Source: V1-33 sp039795165 | Lineage (GTDB): Bacteria; Verrucomicrobiota; Verrucomicrobiia; Verrucomicrobiales; V1-33 | Reading direction: 5' to 3' | NCBI GenBank assembly: GCA_039795165.1 | Contig: JBDKER010000009.1 | Span: forward strand, 1-64,000 | DNA: 64,000 nt | Part shown: in pieces, positions 43,356-51,281 of the stretch | How the letters are laid out: each line of letters begins with the position of its first letter | Position numbering within the stretch: position 1 is the first letter of the stretch | Program-made: the position numbers and the translations under genes | Notes under the pieces: generated by a model | Told to the model about the DNA's origin: nothing | The model's database searches: none | What the model saw: only the letters and a program-made list of their open reading frames with translations

Positions 43356-44816
43356 ATGAAAAAATTCCCATTTCCCCTGACTGTGCTGTTTGCTGCTGCC
43401 GGGCTGTCCCTTTGCGGGATGGCTCATGCGCAGGAAGCCGCCGCGTTCCGCCGATTCACCCTGAATGACGGCAAGACCTTCTACGCCGTGATCACGGCCA
43501 AGTCGTCGACTTCCGTCACCTTCAAGCTGCAGAATGGAAAGACGAGCACACAGCCGATGCGCGCCCTCAGCGAGCCGGATGCTCAATTCGTGCGCAAGTG
43601 GACGAAGTTCAAGGATGACCTTCTCAACAACGCGGAGTTCGCCTCGCTCACGGTCAAGGAAATGCTGGAACTGCGCGGCTACCAGTCATTCGAGTTCGAC
43701 ATTGAGGGAAATCATATTTTCGTGGACGGCGAAGTCGGCGGCAAGAACATGCGCTTCATGATCGATACCGGAGCGCATTCGTCGATCATTCACGATGGTT
43801 CGGCCAAGGAGGCGGGGCTTGAGATCGGGCCATACGATCAGGAAATCCGCGGGGTGGCGGGATCGCAGAAGGCGGCGGTGACCCGCATCAGTGTGCTCAA
43901 GCTCGGCGATACCGTGGTCGAGAACCGCAAGTTGCTCGCCACGGACTTCATTCCCATCGGCGGCGGGCCCGGGCAATTTGAAGTGATCTTCGGAGCGGAC
44001 TTCCTGCGCGAACTCGATGCGGTCATCAGCTACCGCGAAGGCCGGATCTTTCTGAAGCCGGACAACATCGTGAAGAAGGGCGCGCCCGCCGGCAAGCCTG
44101 CCGATGCGGCGACGGCACCGAAGGCGGATTTCCGCCGCTGGACGAGTTCGGATGGCACGAAGAACTTCCAAGCCGCCCTCGTCGACAAGACGGAAAAGGA
44201 CGCCACCTTCCGCATGCAGGGCGATAAGCTCGTGAAGCTGGAACTCGACAAGCTCAGCGAAGGCGACCGCGAAGTGGTCGCCAAATGGAGCAAGCTGCGC
44301 GACGATCTCGCCAAGAATCCCGAGTGGCGCACGCTAACGGTCAAGGAACTCCTCGAACTGCGGACGTACCAGTCTTTCGAGTACCGTCTCGAGGGCAATC
44401 ACATCCTCGTCGATGGCAAGATCGGCGACACGAAGACCCGCTTCCTCATCGACACTGGTGCCCATTCCTGCACGATGGACTACAAGTTCGCCAAGGAAAT
44501 CGCCAAACTCGAAGTCGGCGAACTCGGCGAGACAAAGATCCGCGGCATTGGCGGGGAAGCGCCCGCCGCCTTCACGAAGATTCCCGTGATCACCCTCGGC
44601 GAGGCCGTCATCCGCGAGCGCCAGGCTGTCAGCGCTGAAATCCACAAGCGGGCCATCGGTGGGGAAGGGAATCACGACGCCCTCTTTGGTGCCGAATTCC
44701 TCCGCGAACTCGACGCCGTCATCAATTACAAGGAAGGCCGCATGTTCCTCAAGCCGGACAACTCGGACAAGGAAGAAGGCAAAAAGGAAGCCAAGCCGGA
44801 AAAGGAAAGCATCTGA
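43356..44816 (+). CDS. Secreted tandem SHD1-retropepsin-like aspartic protease
   Basis: A 486-residue exported protein built from two copies of one unit. Signal peptide about 1-26. Unit 1 (about 31-236) and unit 2 (about 259-468) each consist of an SHD1-like beta domain (FRRFTLNDGKTFYAVI and FRRWTSSDGTKNFQAAL), a short helical linker (LTVKEMLELRGYQSFEFDIE and LTVKELLELRTYQSFEYRLE), and a retropepsin-like fold with MRFMIDTGAHSSI (DTG 137-139) or TRFLIDTGAHSCT (DTG 366-368). Each retropepsin half closes with FGADFLRELDAVISY or FGAEFLRELDAVINY. Because each unit supplies one catalytic Asp, the two could pair within one chain. It ends at a bidirectional terminator. Substrate unknown; activity inferred. 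Confidence 0.85.
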   Translation: MKKFPFPLTVLFAAAGLSLCGMAHAQEAAAFRRFTLNDGKTFYAVITAKSSTSVTFKLQNGKTSTQPMRALSEPDAQFVRKWTKFKDDLLNNAEFASLTVKEMLELRGYQSFEFDIEGNHIFVDGEVGGKNMRFMIDTGAHSSIIHDGSAKEAGLEIGPYDQEIRGVAGSQKAAVTRISVLKLGDTVVENRKLLATDFIPIGGGPGQFEVIFGADFLRELDAVISYREGRIFLKPDNIVKKGAPAGKPADAATAPKADFRRWTSSDGTKNFQAALVDKTEKDATFRMQGDKLVKLELDKLSEGDREVVAKWSKLRDDLAKNPEWRTLTVKELLELRTYQSFEYRLEGNHILVDGKIGDTKTRFLIDTGAHSCTMDYKFAKEIAKLEVGELGETKIRGIGGEAPAAFTKIPVITLGEAVIRERQAVSAEIHKRAIGGEGNHDALFGAEFLRELDAVINYKEGRMFLKPDNSDKEEGKKEAKPEKESI

Positions 44817-44853
44817 GTCCGGCTTCCAAAGCGGAGACAATTCATCAGAACGG

Positions 44854-44890
44854 AAAACCCCGGCGGACGACTCGATCCGCCGGGGTTTTT
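44854..44890. terminator. Bidirectional intrinsic terminator
   Basis: A 10-bp perfect GC stem, CCCCGGCGGA (44858-44867) and TCCGCCGGGG (44876-44885), has an 8-nt loop, AAAA on its left and TTTTT (44886-44890) on its right. It ends transcripts of both convergent genes, the tandem retropepsin (plus) and the Gfo/Idh/MocA oxidoreductase (minus). Confidence 0.93.
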
Positions 44891-44922
44891 CTTTGGAAGG
44901 AATGCGGCTCGGCCGAGCGCTG

Positions 44923-46293
44923 TCACACGGGGCTGAGGGCGGCCCATTCGGGGCGCCATGTGGCGGGGCGGACCATGGCGGTGGCGGCGTCGTTGCCAGC
45001 GAATTTCAGGGCGGCGGCGTCGTAGCTGAGGCGCTCGCCTGGGAAGCGGGTGGCGATGACGCCGAGCAGACCGATTTCCGAAAGGGCTCCGCCGTATTCG
45101 AAGGGGGAACCGGCGGGCTTTCCGGCGCGCACGGCATCGAGCCAGTCCTGCTGATGGTTGCCATCGCGCACGCGGGGAATCGTTTCGTCAGGCTTCTTCA
45201 CATCGCGTGCCTTCTGCACGGGAATGATGCGCCAGCCGCCGGCTCCGTGGGATCCGTGCATGATCTTGCCCTTGTCGCCGATGAGCACGGCACCGGTCCC
45301 GACGACTTTGCGGCCCTGGCCTTCTTCTTCGAGTTCTGCGGGCGAAGGGATGCTGAATTCGCCATCGTGCCAGATGAGGCGGACGGCCGGGCGCGATCCC
45401 GCGGCGGGGAATTCAAAGGTGATGCGTGTGCCTTTCGGATAATATAGGGCGTGCTTCTCGGGGTTGTAATCCTTGCTGACTTCCGCGGTGATGGCCGTGG
45501 GCATGCCCAGTTCAAGGGCCCAGAAGGAAGGATCGACCACGTGACAGATCCAGTCTCCGATGCAGCCGCCGCCATAGGCCATGTGCCCGCGCCAGTTGAA
45601 GGGCAGGAACTGGGGATGGTAGGTACGCTGGGCCACCGGGCCCTGCCAGAGTTCCCAGTCGAGTTCCCTGGGGACTTCCGGAGCCTGTGTCAGTTCGGCG
45701 TCGCGGTCCTGCTGTGCGTAGACATCCTTGAAGGCGTCGCATCCGCAGTGAATTTCCGTGACATTGCCGATCGCTCCGGAACGCACCATTTCCACGAGTC
45801 CGCGGATACTGCCGGACGAATGCCCCTGATTGCCTACCTGGGTCACGAGGTTCTTCTCGGCGGCAATCCGGCGCAGCGCCCGCAGTTCCGCCACGCTGTG
45901 CGCGAGTGGCTTCTCGCAGTAGACATGCTTGCCCAGCCGCATGGCCGCCATGGAAGCCGTGAAGTGCGTGTGATCCGGCGTCGCCACGAGGACCGCATCA
46001 ATGCGGTCTGCCATCTCGTCGAACATCTTCCGGAAATCGCGGAAGCGCTTCGCCTGCGGATGCTTTCCGAAGCTGTCCGCCGCCCGGCGGTCATCGACAT
46101 CGCACAGGGCGACCACATCCTCGTGGGCCATGCCCCCCAGGTCGGCTCCGCCTTGGCCACCGCAGCCAATCACCGCCAGCTGGATCCGGTTGTTGGGCGT
46201 TTCCTGTTTTCCCTGCGCACGCAGTACCCCCGGTCGCACAATCTGAAATCCAAAGGCAGCAGCGGCAGGAAGAAAAGTTCGGCGTTTCATCAT
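44923..46293 (-). CDS. Exported Gfo/Idh/MocA-family oxidoreductase
   Basis: A 456-residue NAD(P)-dependent sugar oxidoreductase family member. An N-terminal KRRTFLPAAAAFGFQIV stretch is a short Tat-like signal, as in PVC exported members. The Rossmann motif is AVIGCGGQGGADLGG, followed by VVALCDVDDR, then AVLVATPDHTHFTASMAAM and the CEKPLAHSVAELRALR block with its catalytic Lys-Pro. The GGGCIGDWICHVVDPSFWAL stretch is typical of the large exported subgroup. Usually these oxidise or epimerise sugars with tightly bound NADP. It is the last gene of a minus-strand group with the G8, ThuA, DUF1501 and sulfatase genes, 137 bp after the G8 gene. Confidence 0.9.
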   Translation of the reverse strand: MMKRRTFLPAAAAFGFQIVRPGVLRAQGKQETPNNRIQLAVIGCGGQGGADLGGMAHEDVVALCDVDDRRAADSFGKHPQAKRFRDFRKMFDEMADRIDAVLVATPDHTHFTASMAAMRLGKHVYCEKPLAHSVAELRALRRIAAEKNLVTQVGNQGHSSGSIRGLVEMVRSGAIGNVTEIHCGCDAFKDVYAQQDRDAELTQAPEVPRELDWELWQGPVAQRTYHPQFLPFNWRGHMAYGGGCIGDWICHVVDPSFWALELGMPTAITAEVSKDYNPEKHALYYPKGTRITFEFPAAGSRPAVRLIWHDGEFSIPSPAELEEEGQGRKVVGTGAVLIGDKGKIMHGSHGAGGWRIIPVQKARDVKKPDETIPRVRDGNHQQDWLDAVRAGKPAGSPFEYGGALSEIGLLGVIATRFPGERLSYDAAALKFAGNDAATAMVRPATWRPEWAALSPV

Positions 46294-46430
46294 GGTCCAT
46301 CAACTGCCGGATCGCCCGTCTCATGGCAATACCGCATTGCCGGGGGTGACCCGGAAAGTTTGCCGGGCCACCTGCTCGCTTCGTCCGGATCTGCGGCGGG
46401 ACTGCGCCTTCTGCGGAGGGCACTATCGGC

Positions 46431-48722
46431 TCAGGGAGCGAGGCGGATGCTGTGTGGTCTCGCTTCCCTGTTGCCGGCGTCGTCGGTGGCTTCGGCGGTG
46501 ATGGCGTCCGCTGCGGGGAGGGAGAGTTCCCAGTCGGCCACGCCGTGCTGCTGACTGATGATGGTGGCGGGGGAACCATTGATGGTGATGGCCTGCACGG
46601 ATTCATTGTCGTGCGAGACCCCGCGGACGGTGAGTTTTCCTTCGCTGCGGTGGATCTCTGTGATCATGGTGGCGGGCGGAAGGTCATCGACTGGGCTGAG
46701 CAATTCCGGGAATTCGTAGTGCAAGGTCCGCGAGGCGACGACATCCGGTCCGGTGAATCCATCCATGGGAGCGTAGCCTCGTTTGGCGAGCTGATCCGGA
46801 AAGTGACGGCTGACCACTTCGATGGTCTGGCCGCCTGTGGCCGGGGATGGATGGAAGATGTAGACGACCGGATGCTGGCGTGTTTCGCTGCGCGGGCCGC
46901 CGCCGAGGTCGACGACCTTGCTTTCGGAACGGCAGTTTTCGATGATAAGACCGCGGAAGTGGCCGGTGACAGTTTCCGGGGCTGTGCAGGCCAGCTGGAT
47001 GAGGGGATCGCGTCCGGTGCGGCAATTGCGGAGCGTGACCTCATCCATGGTGAAATTCCCGTACTGGATGCTTTCGTCGTCGTGGCCGCGGTTGATGGGT
47101 TCGCTTTCCACGGTGTCGAGAGTGATGTGGCGGTAGACGTGGTGGTCGTAGTCCGGGTGGTAGATGCCGTAGACGGCGCGCTGCACATGGAGGCCGTCGC
47201 AGAGGAAGAAGCGGAGATTCGGACGGAGCGAGTAATGGGTTTCCCATGCCCGCAGCTGACGGACGATGAAGGGGTGGCCGCGGTCGCTGCTGGTATGGCG
47301 TCCATCGTCGTCGCCGAGATTGAAGCTGTAGAGGCCTTCCGTGTGCGATTCATTGGCCTCGAAGCGGAGGAAGGGAAGGTGGCGCACGTCCGTGTCCTGC
47401 GGTTTTCCATCCGGCCGCGGCAGTGACAGGACCGGGCTGAAGTTGCTGAACTGGCGGACTTCGAAGCGGAAGCCATAGCGGTCGTTTTCGCAGGCGACAT
47501 TCCGGGTGAAGGCATTGCGGCCATTGGCCCACCAGAAGCCTGCTCCGTCATTGGGATCGAAGGGGAGGGCTTGTTTCGGGAGGCGCGGGGCCGCGGTGGC
47601 CTGGACCGCGAGATTGCGGTCGAGGAGGTTCCATTGTTCCGTGGCGTCTTCGAGGAAGAAGCCATGGCCTTTGGACTGATAACCGACGCAGTCGCGTACG
47701 AGGAGGTGGTCGGTTCCATGGATGGTGATCCAGCGGTTGTGGCTGTCCCAGATGCTGGCTCCGGTGACGCCGCTGCCGCGCATGGTGTTTCCGGCGAGGT
47801 GGAAATGGATGGCGTATTTGCCAAGGAGGCCGGTTTTGCCGAGGTGACGGAATTCGGCATAGCTGATCCCACCGGCGGAATCGCGGTGGTACATGGTGTG
47901 GCCTCGGATGCCCTCCGGCTGGGCGCTTTCGATGACGACATTGCGGCTGAGAAGGGCTGCTTCCGACTGGCGGAAGGATTCGCCGAGGTGATGGTAATCG
48001 AGGGGGCGGTCAAGGGTCAGGCGCTGGCCCTCGATGGCGGAAATGAGACGGCGTTCCGTGGCTCCGCCGGCTGCGGTGGCCTGCGCCTTCGTGAATTCCG
48101 GTTCGAGCGATCCCGTCACAATGACCTGCTGGCCGGGCCGCCAGCCAGTGGGTGGCTCGGCGAGGGTGACTTCGCTGGCACCGGGTTTGGCCGTGGCCGC
48201 CAGCTTGAGCCATGTGCGGGGCATGGGGCTGCCGTGGACGTCCCAGCGGCCGCCGCAGGCCACAATGGCAGGCAGAGTTTCCGGATTCATGCCCGGGAAG
48301 TGACGGAGCCGGATGCGGGCCGAAATTCCCGCCGGAATCGGCTGCGCGCGCGTGCCGATTTCGAGCGCGGGGAGCGGGCCGTCCGCCGCCGCCTCCGGGG
48401 CTTCCTCATGACAATCGAAGCCATCTTCCGAGCATGTGCCGCCCGGGGAAATGCGGATCAGTCCCGCCGTGAGCAGCGTGTTGCGGTCGCGCGAAAACGT
48501 CAGTGTTCCCGCCACGTGGACGACGCGGAAGGCATCGTCCGACGCGACATCGTAGACCACCGTGTGGCCCTTGTGAATCTGGACCGACTCACCATCGCGG
48601 GGAGGTTTGCCATTCCATGTGGCCGGGTCCGACCATGGGCCGCTGCGGACCGAGCTGGCATCGAAGGCAACGGGAGCGGCGTGGGCAGCCGTGGCCAGCA
48701 GAGGAATGAGAAGGGCGCGCAT
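46431..48722 (-). CDS. Secreted G8-domain/parallel beta-helix protein (CEMIP/TMEM2-like)
   Basis: A 763-residue exported protein. A signal peptide (about 1-16) is followed by a G8 domain (about 28-150) with WSDPATWNGKPPRDGESVQI and VRVVH-type strands. A long right-handed parallel beta-helix follows (about 160-620) with recurring His-rich turns: GHTMYHRDSAGGISYAEFRH, LLGKYAIHFHLAGN, RWITIHGTDHLLVRDCVGYQ and GHGFFLEDATEQW. This G8 plus HFHL plus GHGF layout is that of animal CEMIP/TMEM2 hyaluronan-processing proteins and bacterial relatives. The C-terminal about 130 residues look beta-rich (LTVRGVSHDNESVQAITING). ATG 48722 begins the signal; a longer frame is unconserved. A polysaccharide substrate is inferred, not shown. 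Confidence 0.85.
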   Translation of the reverse strand: MRALLIPLLATAAHAAPVAFDASSVRSGPWSDPATWNGKPPRDGESVQIHKGHTVVYDVASDDAFRVVHVAGTLTFSRDRNTLLTAGLIRISPGGTCSEDGFDCHEEAPEAAADGPLPALEIGTRAQPIPAGISARIRLRHFPGMNPETLPAIVACGGRWDVHGSPMPRTWLKLAATAKPGASEVTLAEPPTGWRPGQQVIVTGSLEPEFTKAQATAAGGATERRLISAIEGQRLTLDRPLDYHHLGESFRQSEAALLSRNVVIESAQPEGIRGHTMYHRDSAGGISYAEFRHLGKTGLLGKYAIHFHLAGNTMRGSGVTGASIWDSHNRWITIHGTDHLLVRDCVGYQSKGHGFFLEDATEQWNLLDRNLAVQATAAPRLPKQALPFDPNDGAGFWWANGRNAFTRNVACENDRYGFRFEVRQFSNFSPVLSLPRPDGKPQDTDVRHLPFLRFEANESHTEGLYSFNLGDDDGRHTSSDRGHPFIVRQLRAWETHYSLRPNLRFFLCDGLHVQRAVYGIYHPDYDHHVYRHITLDTVESEPINRGHDDESIQYGNFTMDEVTLRNCRTGRDPLIQLACTAPETVTGHFRGLIIENCRSESKVVDLGGGPRSETRQHPVVYIFHPSPATGGQTIEVVSRHFPDQLAKRGYAPMDGFTGPDVVASRTLHYEFPELLSPVDDLPPATMITEIHRSEGKLTVRGVSHDNESVQAITINGSPATIISQQHGVADWELSLPAADAITAEATDDAGNREARPHSIRLAP

Positions 48723-48804
48723 GTTGCCGGAAGGATCCGGCAGAGCATGCGCGCCCGGCAACACCGCAGGCGCGTGGGCCTGCTGGTGTGATGTGATGAT
48801 GGGA

Positions 48805-49659
48805 TTACTTCGCGGCGGCGGTGGCCGGAGCGTAGCCCGCCACGGGATTACCGGCATCGTCCAGCTTGCCGCAGGCCCAGAGGAGACCGCGGGTCACGAG
48901 GTTGAGGTAGCGGTCGTCCGCGACCGTTTCGTTGTTGTGGCCGAGGCTCGTGCTGAAGATGCGGGTCTTCTTCTCGCCGTATTCGTGCGACCACACGACC
49001 ACGGTTTCCTGGTTTTCCTGTTTGCCTTTGGCGAGTGTGGTGGCCGTCGGATACACCTGAATGTTGTTGTAGAGTTCCTCCTTGATGGTCGTCCAGTTGG
49101 CGAGGCCCTTGGTGGCGGGGTGTTTGTCGTCCGTGTAGGTCACGTCGATGGGCTTCTGGGGACCGTGGCCGGTGCTCTGGAGACCGAGCATATCGAACCA
49201 CATGGCGTCGGTCGATCCCGGGGTGACGGGTTTGGCAATCTGGCCGACGCGGTAGCAATGCATGGCGCAGTGCAGATTGACGGCCGGGACCCCGTTCTTG
49301 TGGGCGTCAAGGATATTCTGGACATAGGCCGTGTCCTTGATGTCGGCCGAGCATTCGTCATGAATGACCACGTCGTAGTTATTGGCCCAGTCCTTGCCTT
49401 CGTAGCAGGGGAAGGTCGCCTTCGTGCTGCTGTCCGGGGAATAGCAGACCGTAACTTCGACATTGGCGCGGCTCTCGATGCCCGCCTTGAGCAGATCCTT
49501 CTGCGTTTTGTAATCGTGACAGCAGCCGCCGATCACAAGAAGGGCCTTGAGGGGAGCTGGCTTGCCTTTGGTTTCAGCGACCGAAGGCATGCTCAGGAAA
49601 GCAGCCGATCCGAGCACGAGGGAGGCAGCGGCGAAGGGGAGGAGTTGGCGTTTGTTCAT
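48805..49659 (-). CDS. Secreted ThuA-domain protein
   Basis: A 284-residue exported protein of the ThuA family (class-I glutamine-amidotransferase-like fold), common in PVC sugar-utilisation gene sets. Signal peptide about 1-29 (RQLLPFAAASLVLGSAAFLS). Family blocks: KALLVIGGCCHDYKTQKDLL, YDVVIHDECSADIKD, VPAVNLHCAMHCYRVGQIAK and VVVWSHEYGEKKTRIFSTSL, then GHNNETVADDRYLNLVTRGL. Start ATG 49659 is fixed by the signal peptide. It sits 34 bp after the DUF1501 gene and 82 bp before the G8 gene, so it is probably co-transcribed. Related ThuA proteins act on sugar derivatives, but the reaction here is unknown. Confidence 0.88.
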   Translation of the reverse strand: MNKRQLLPFAAASLVLGSAAFLSMPSVAETKGKPAPLKALLVIGGCCHDYKTQKDLLKAGIESRANVEVTVCYSPDSSTKATFPCYEGKDWANNYDVVIHDECSADIKDTAYVQNILDAHKNGVPAVNLHCAMHCYRVGQIAKPVTPGSTDAMWFDMLGLQSTGHGPQKPIDVTYTDDKHPATKGLANWTTIKEELYNNIQVYPTATTLAKGKQENQETVVVWSHEYGEKKTRIFSTSLGHNNETVADDRYLNLVTRGLLWACGKLDDAGNPVAGYAPATAAAK

Positions 49660-49693
49660 GGAAAAGAATACAGAGAAGTTGCTCCGGCGGGCA

Positions 49694-51163
49694 TCAGGCG
49701 AAAAGAGACGTGACGGCCTGTGCTTTGACGAGTTCCCGGGGCTGATTGAGGTGATTGTAGACGATGGTTTCCGGTGCGATGCCGAAGGCGTGGTAGATGG
49801 TGGCGAGGAGTTCGCCCGGGTGGACGGGATTCTCGAGCGGGGCGCTGCCCGTCTTGTCGGAACTGCCGTGGACGTAGCCCCGCTTGATGCCAGCGCCGGC
49901 GATGATGCTGGTGTAGCAGTACGGCCAGTGGTCGCGTCCGTCCGGGCTGTTGTCATTGCCGCTCGTGCTGACGCCCTTCTGCGGGCTGCGGCCGAATTCG
50001 CCAACGGCCACCACGAGAGTTGAATCAAGGAGGCCACGTTGGTCGAGGTCTTCGATGAGGGTGGAGAGCCCACTGTCGAGCATGGGGGCGGCCTGATCCT
50101 TCATGCGCTGGAAGAGGCCGGTGTGGCAATCCCATGAATGGTTGTCGCTGTTGGCGACTTTTGGCCAGATGACTTCGACGACCCGGGTGCCTGCTTCCAC
50201 GAGGCGGCGTGCGAGGAGGAGGCTTTGGCCGAAGGTATTGCGGCCGTAGGAATCGCGCAGTTTATCCGGTTCGCTGCTCAGGGCGAAGGCATCGCGGGCG
50301 CGGCCGCTCACGATGAGATTGAGGGCGCGGTCATAGTAGTCGTCGAGCTGCCATGACGAGACGGCCTTTTCCATCTCCTTCATCTGACTGGAAAGGGCGT
50401 CGCGGAGCCGGGCGCGGCGCTGGAGGCGGACCGTGAAGACATCGGGCCGGAGCTGGAGGTCATCGATGCGGATGCGTTCCATTTTGGCCATGTCCATGTC
50501 ATCGCCGTCGGGATAGAGCGTGTAGGGATCGAATGCCTTGCCGAGGAATCCGGCGGTACCGGCCTTGCCGACGACATTGCTTTCCTGAAGCGGGCGCGGC
50601 AGCATCACGAATGGCAGCATGGGAACATCCAGCGGCTGCATCTTGATGATGTTGGAACCGAAGTTCGGAAAATCCTTGGGGCTGGGGGGCTCGAGCTGGC
50701 CGCTGGGACTGACCTTGTCCGTCGTGTAGCCCGTCATCATCTGGTAGATGGCCGCCGTGTGATTGAACAGGCCATTGGGCGTGTAGCTCATCGAGCGGAT
50801 CATGGTGAACTTGTCATTCACCGTGGCGAGCTTCGGCAGAAGTTCCGTGAACTGAACGCCGGGGATCTTCGTGGAGATCGGTTTGAATTCCGACTTCACG
50901 TTGGTGGGGACATTTTCCTTGGGGTCCCAGAGGTCGAGGTGGCTGGGCCCGCCCTGCAGGTAGACGAGGATGACGCTTTTGGCTTTGCCCCAGCCCGGAC
51001 CGCCGCCGGATCCGGCGGCTTCCGCGACCGCCTGGGCCCGGAAGAGCTGGTTGAGGGTCATGCCCATCATGCCGCCTCCGCCCACGCGGAGAACATCGCG
51101 TCTGGTGATGCCGACGCTGCGGTCGCACACGTCTTTGCCTGCCTGGCCGGGGATGCGGATCAT
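49694..51163 (-). CDS. DUF1501 protein, Tat-like export, third copy
   Basis: A 489-residue DUF1501 protein. The N-terminus GITRRDVLRVGGGGMMGMTL has the twin-Arg signal. Family blocks: VILVYLQGGPSHLDLWDPKE, NDKFTMIRSMSYTPNGLFNH, TRVVEVIWPKVANSDNHSWD and VVAVGEFGRSPQKGVS, then DHWPYCYTSIIAGAGIKRGY. Start ATG 51163 lies just before the family signature; a longer frame runs into the sulfatase. It is downstream of the sulfatase (118 bp) and 34 bp before ThuA. The sulfatase neighbour is notable because DUF1501 is thought to be related to the sulfatase/phosphatase fold. Confidence 0.92.
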   Translation of the reverse strand: MIRIPGQAGKDVCDRSVGITRRDVLRVGGGGMMGMTLNQLFRAQAVAEAAGSGGGPGWGKAKSVILVYLQGGPSHLDLWDPKENVPTNVKSEFKPISTKIPGVQFTELLPKLATVNDKFTMIRSMSYTPNGLFNHTAAIYQMMTGYTTDKVSPSGQLEPPSPKDFPNFGSNIIKMQPLDVPMLPFVMLPRPLQESNVVGKAGTAGFLGKAFDPYTLYPDGDDMDMAKMERIRIDDLQLRPDVFTVRLQRRARLRDALSSQMKEMEKAVSSWQLDDYYDRALNLIVSGRARDAFALSSEPDKLRDSYGRNTFGQSLLLARRLVEAGTRVVEVIWPKVANSDNHSWDCHTGLFQRMKDQAAPMLDSGLSTLIEDLDQRGLLDSTLVVAVGEFGRSPQKGVSTSGNDNSPDGRDHWPYCYTSIIAGAGIKRGYVHGSSDKTGSAPLENPVHPGELLATIYHAFGIAPETIVYNHLNQPRELVKAQAVTSLFA

Positions 51164-51281
51164 GGGAATGGAAGTGGAGGATGATGTGACCGGAAAGTCC
51201 GGGAAGGAACCGAGACGGAAGATAGCGGCGGATGACGGTCCGCGGGAAATACGGAAACGCGTGACGGGCGGGCGTGCCGTG

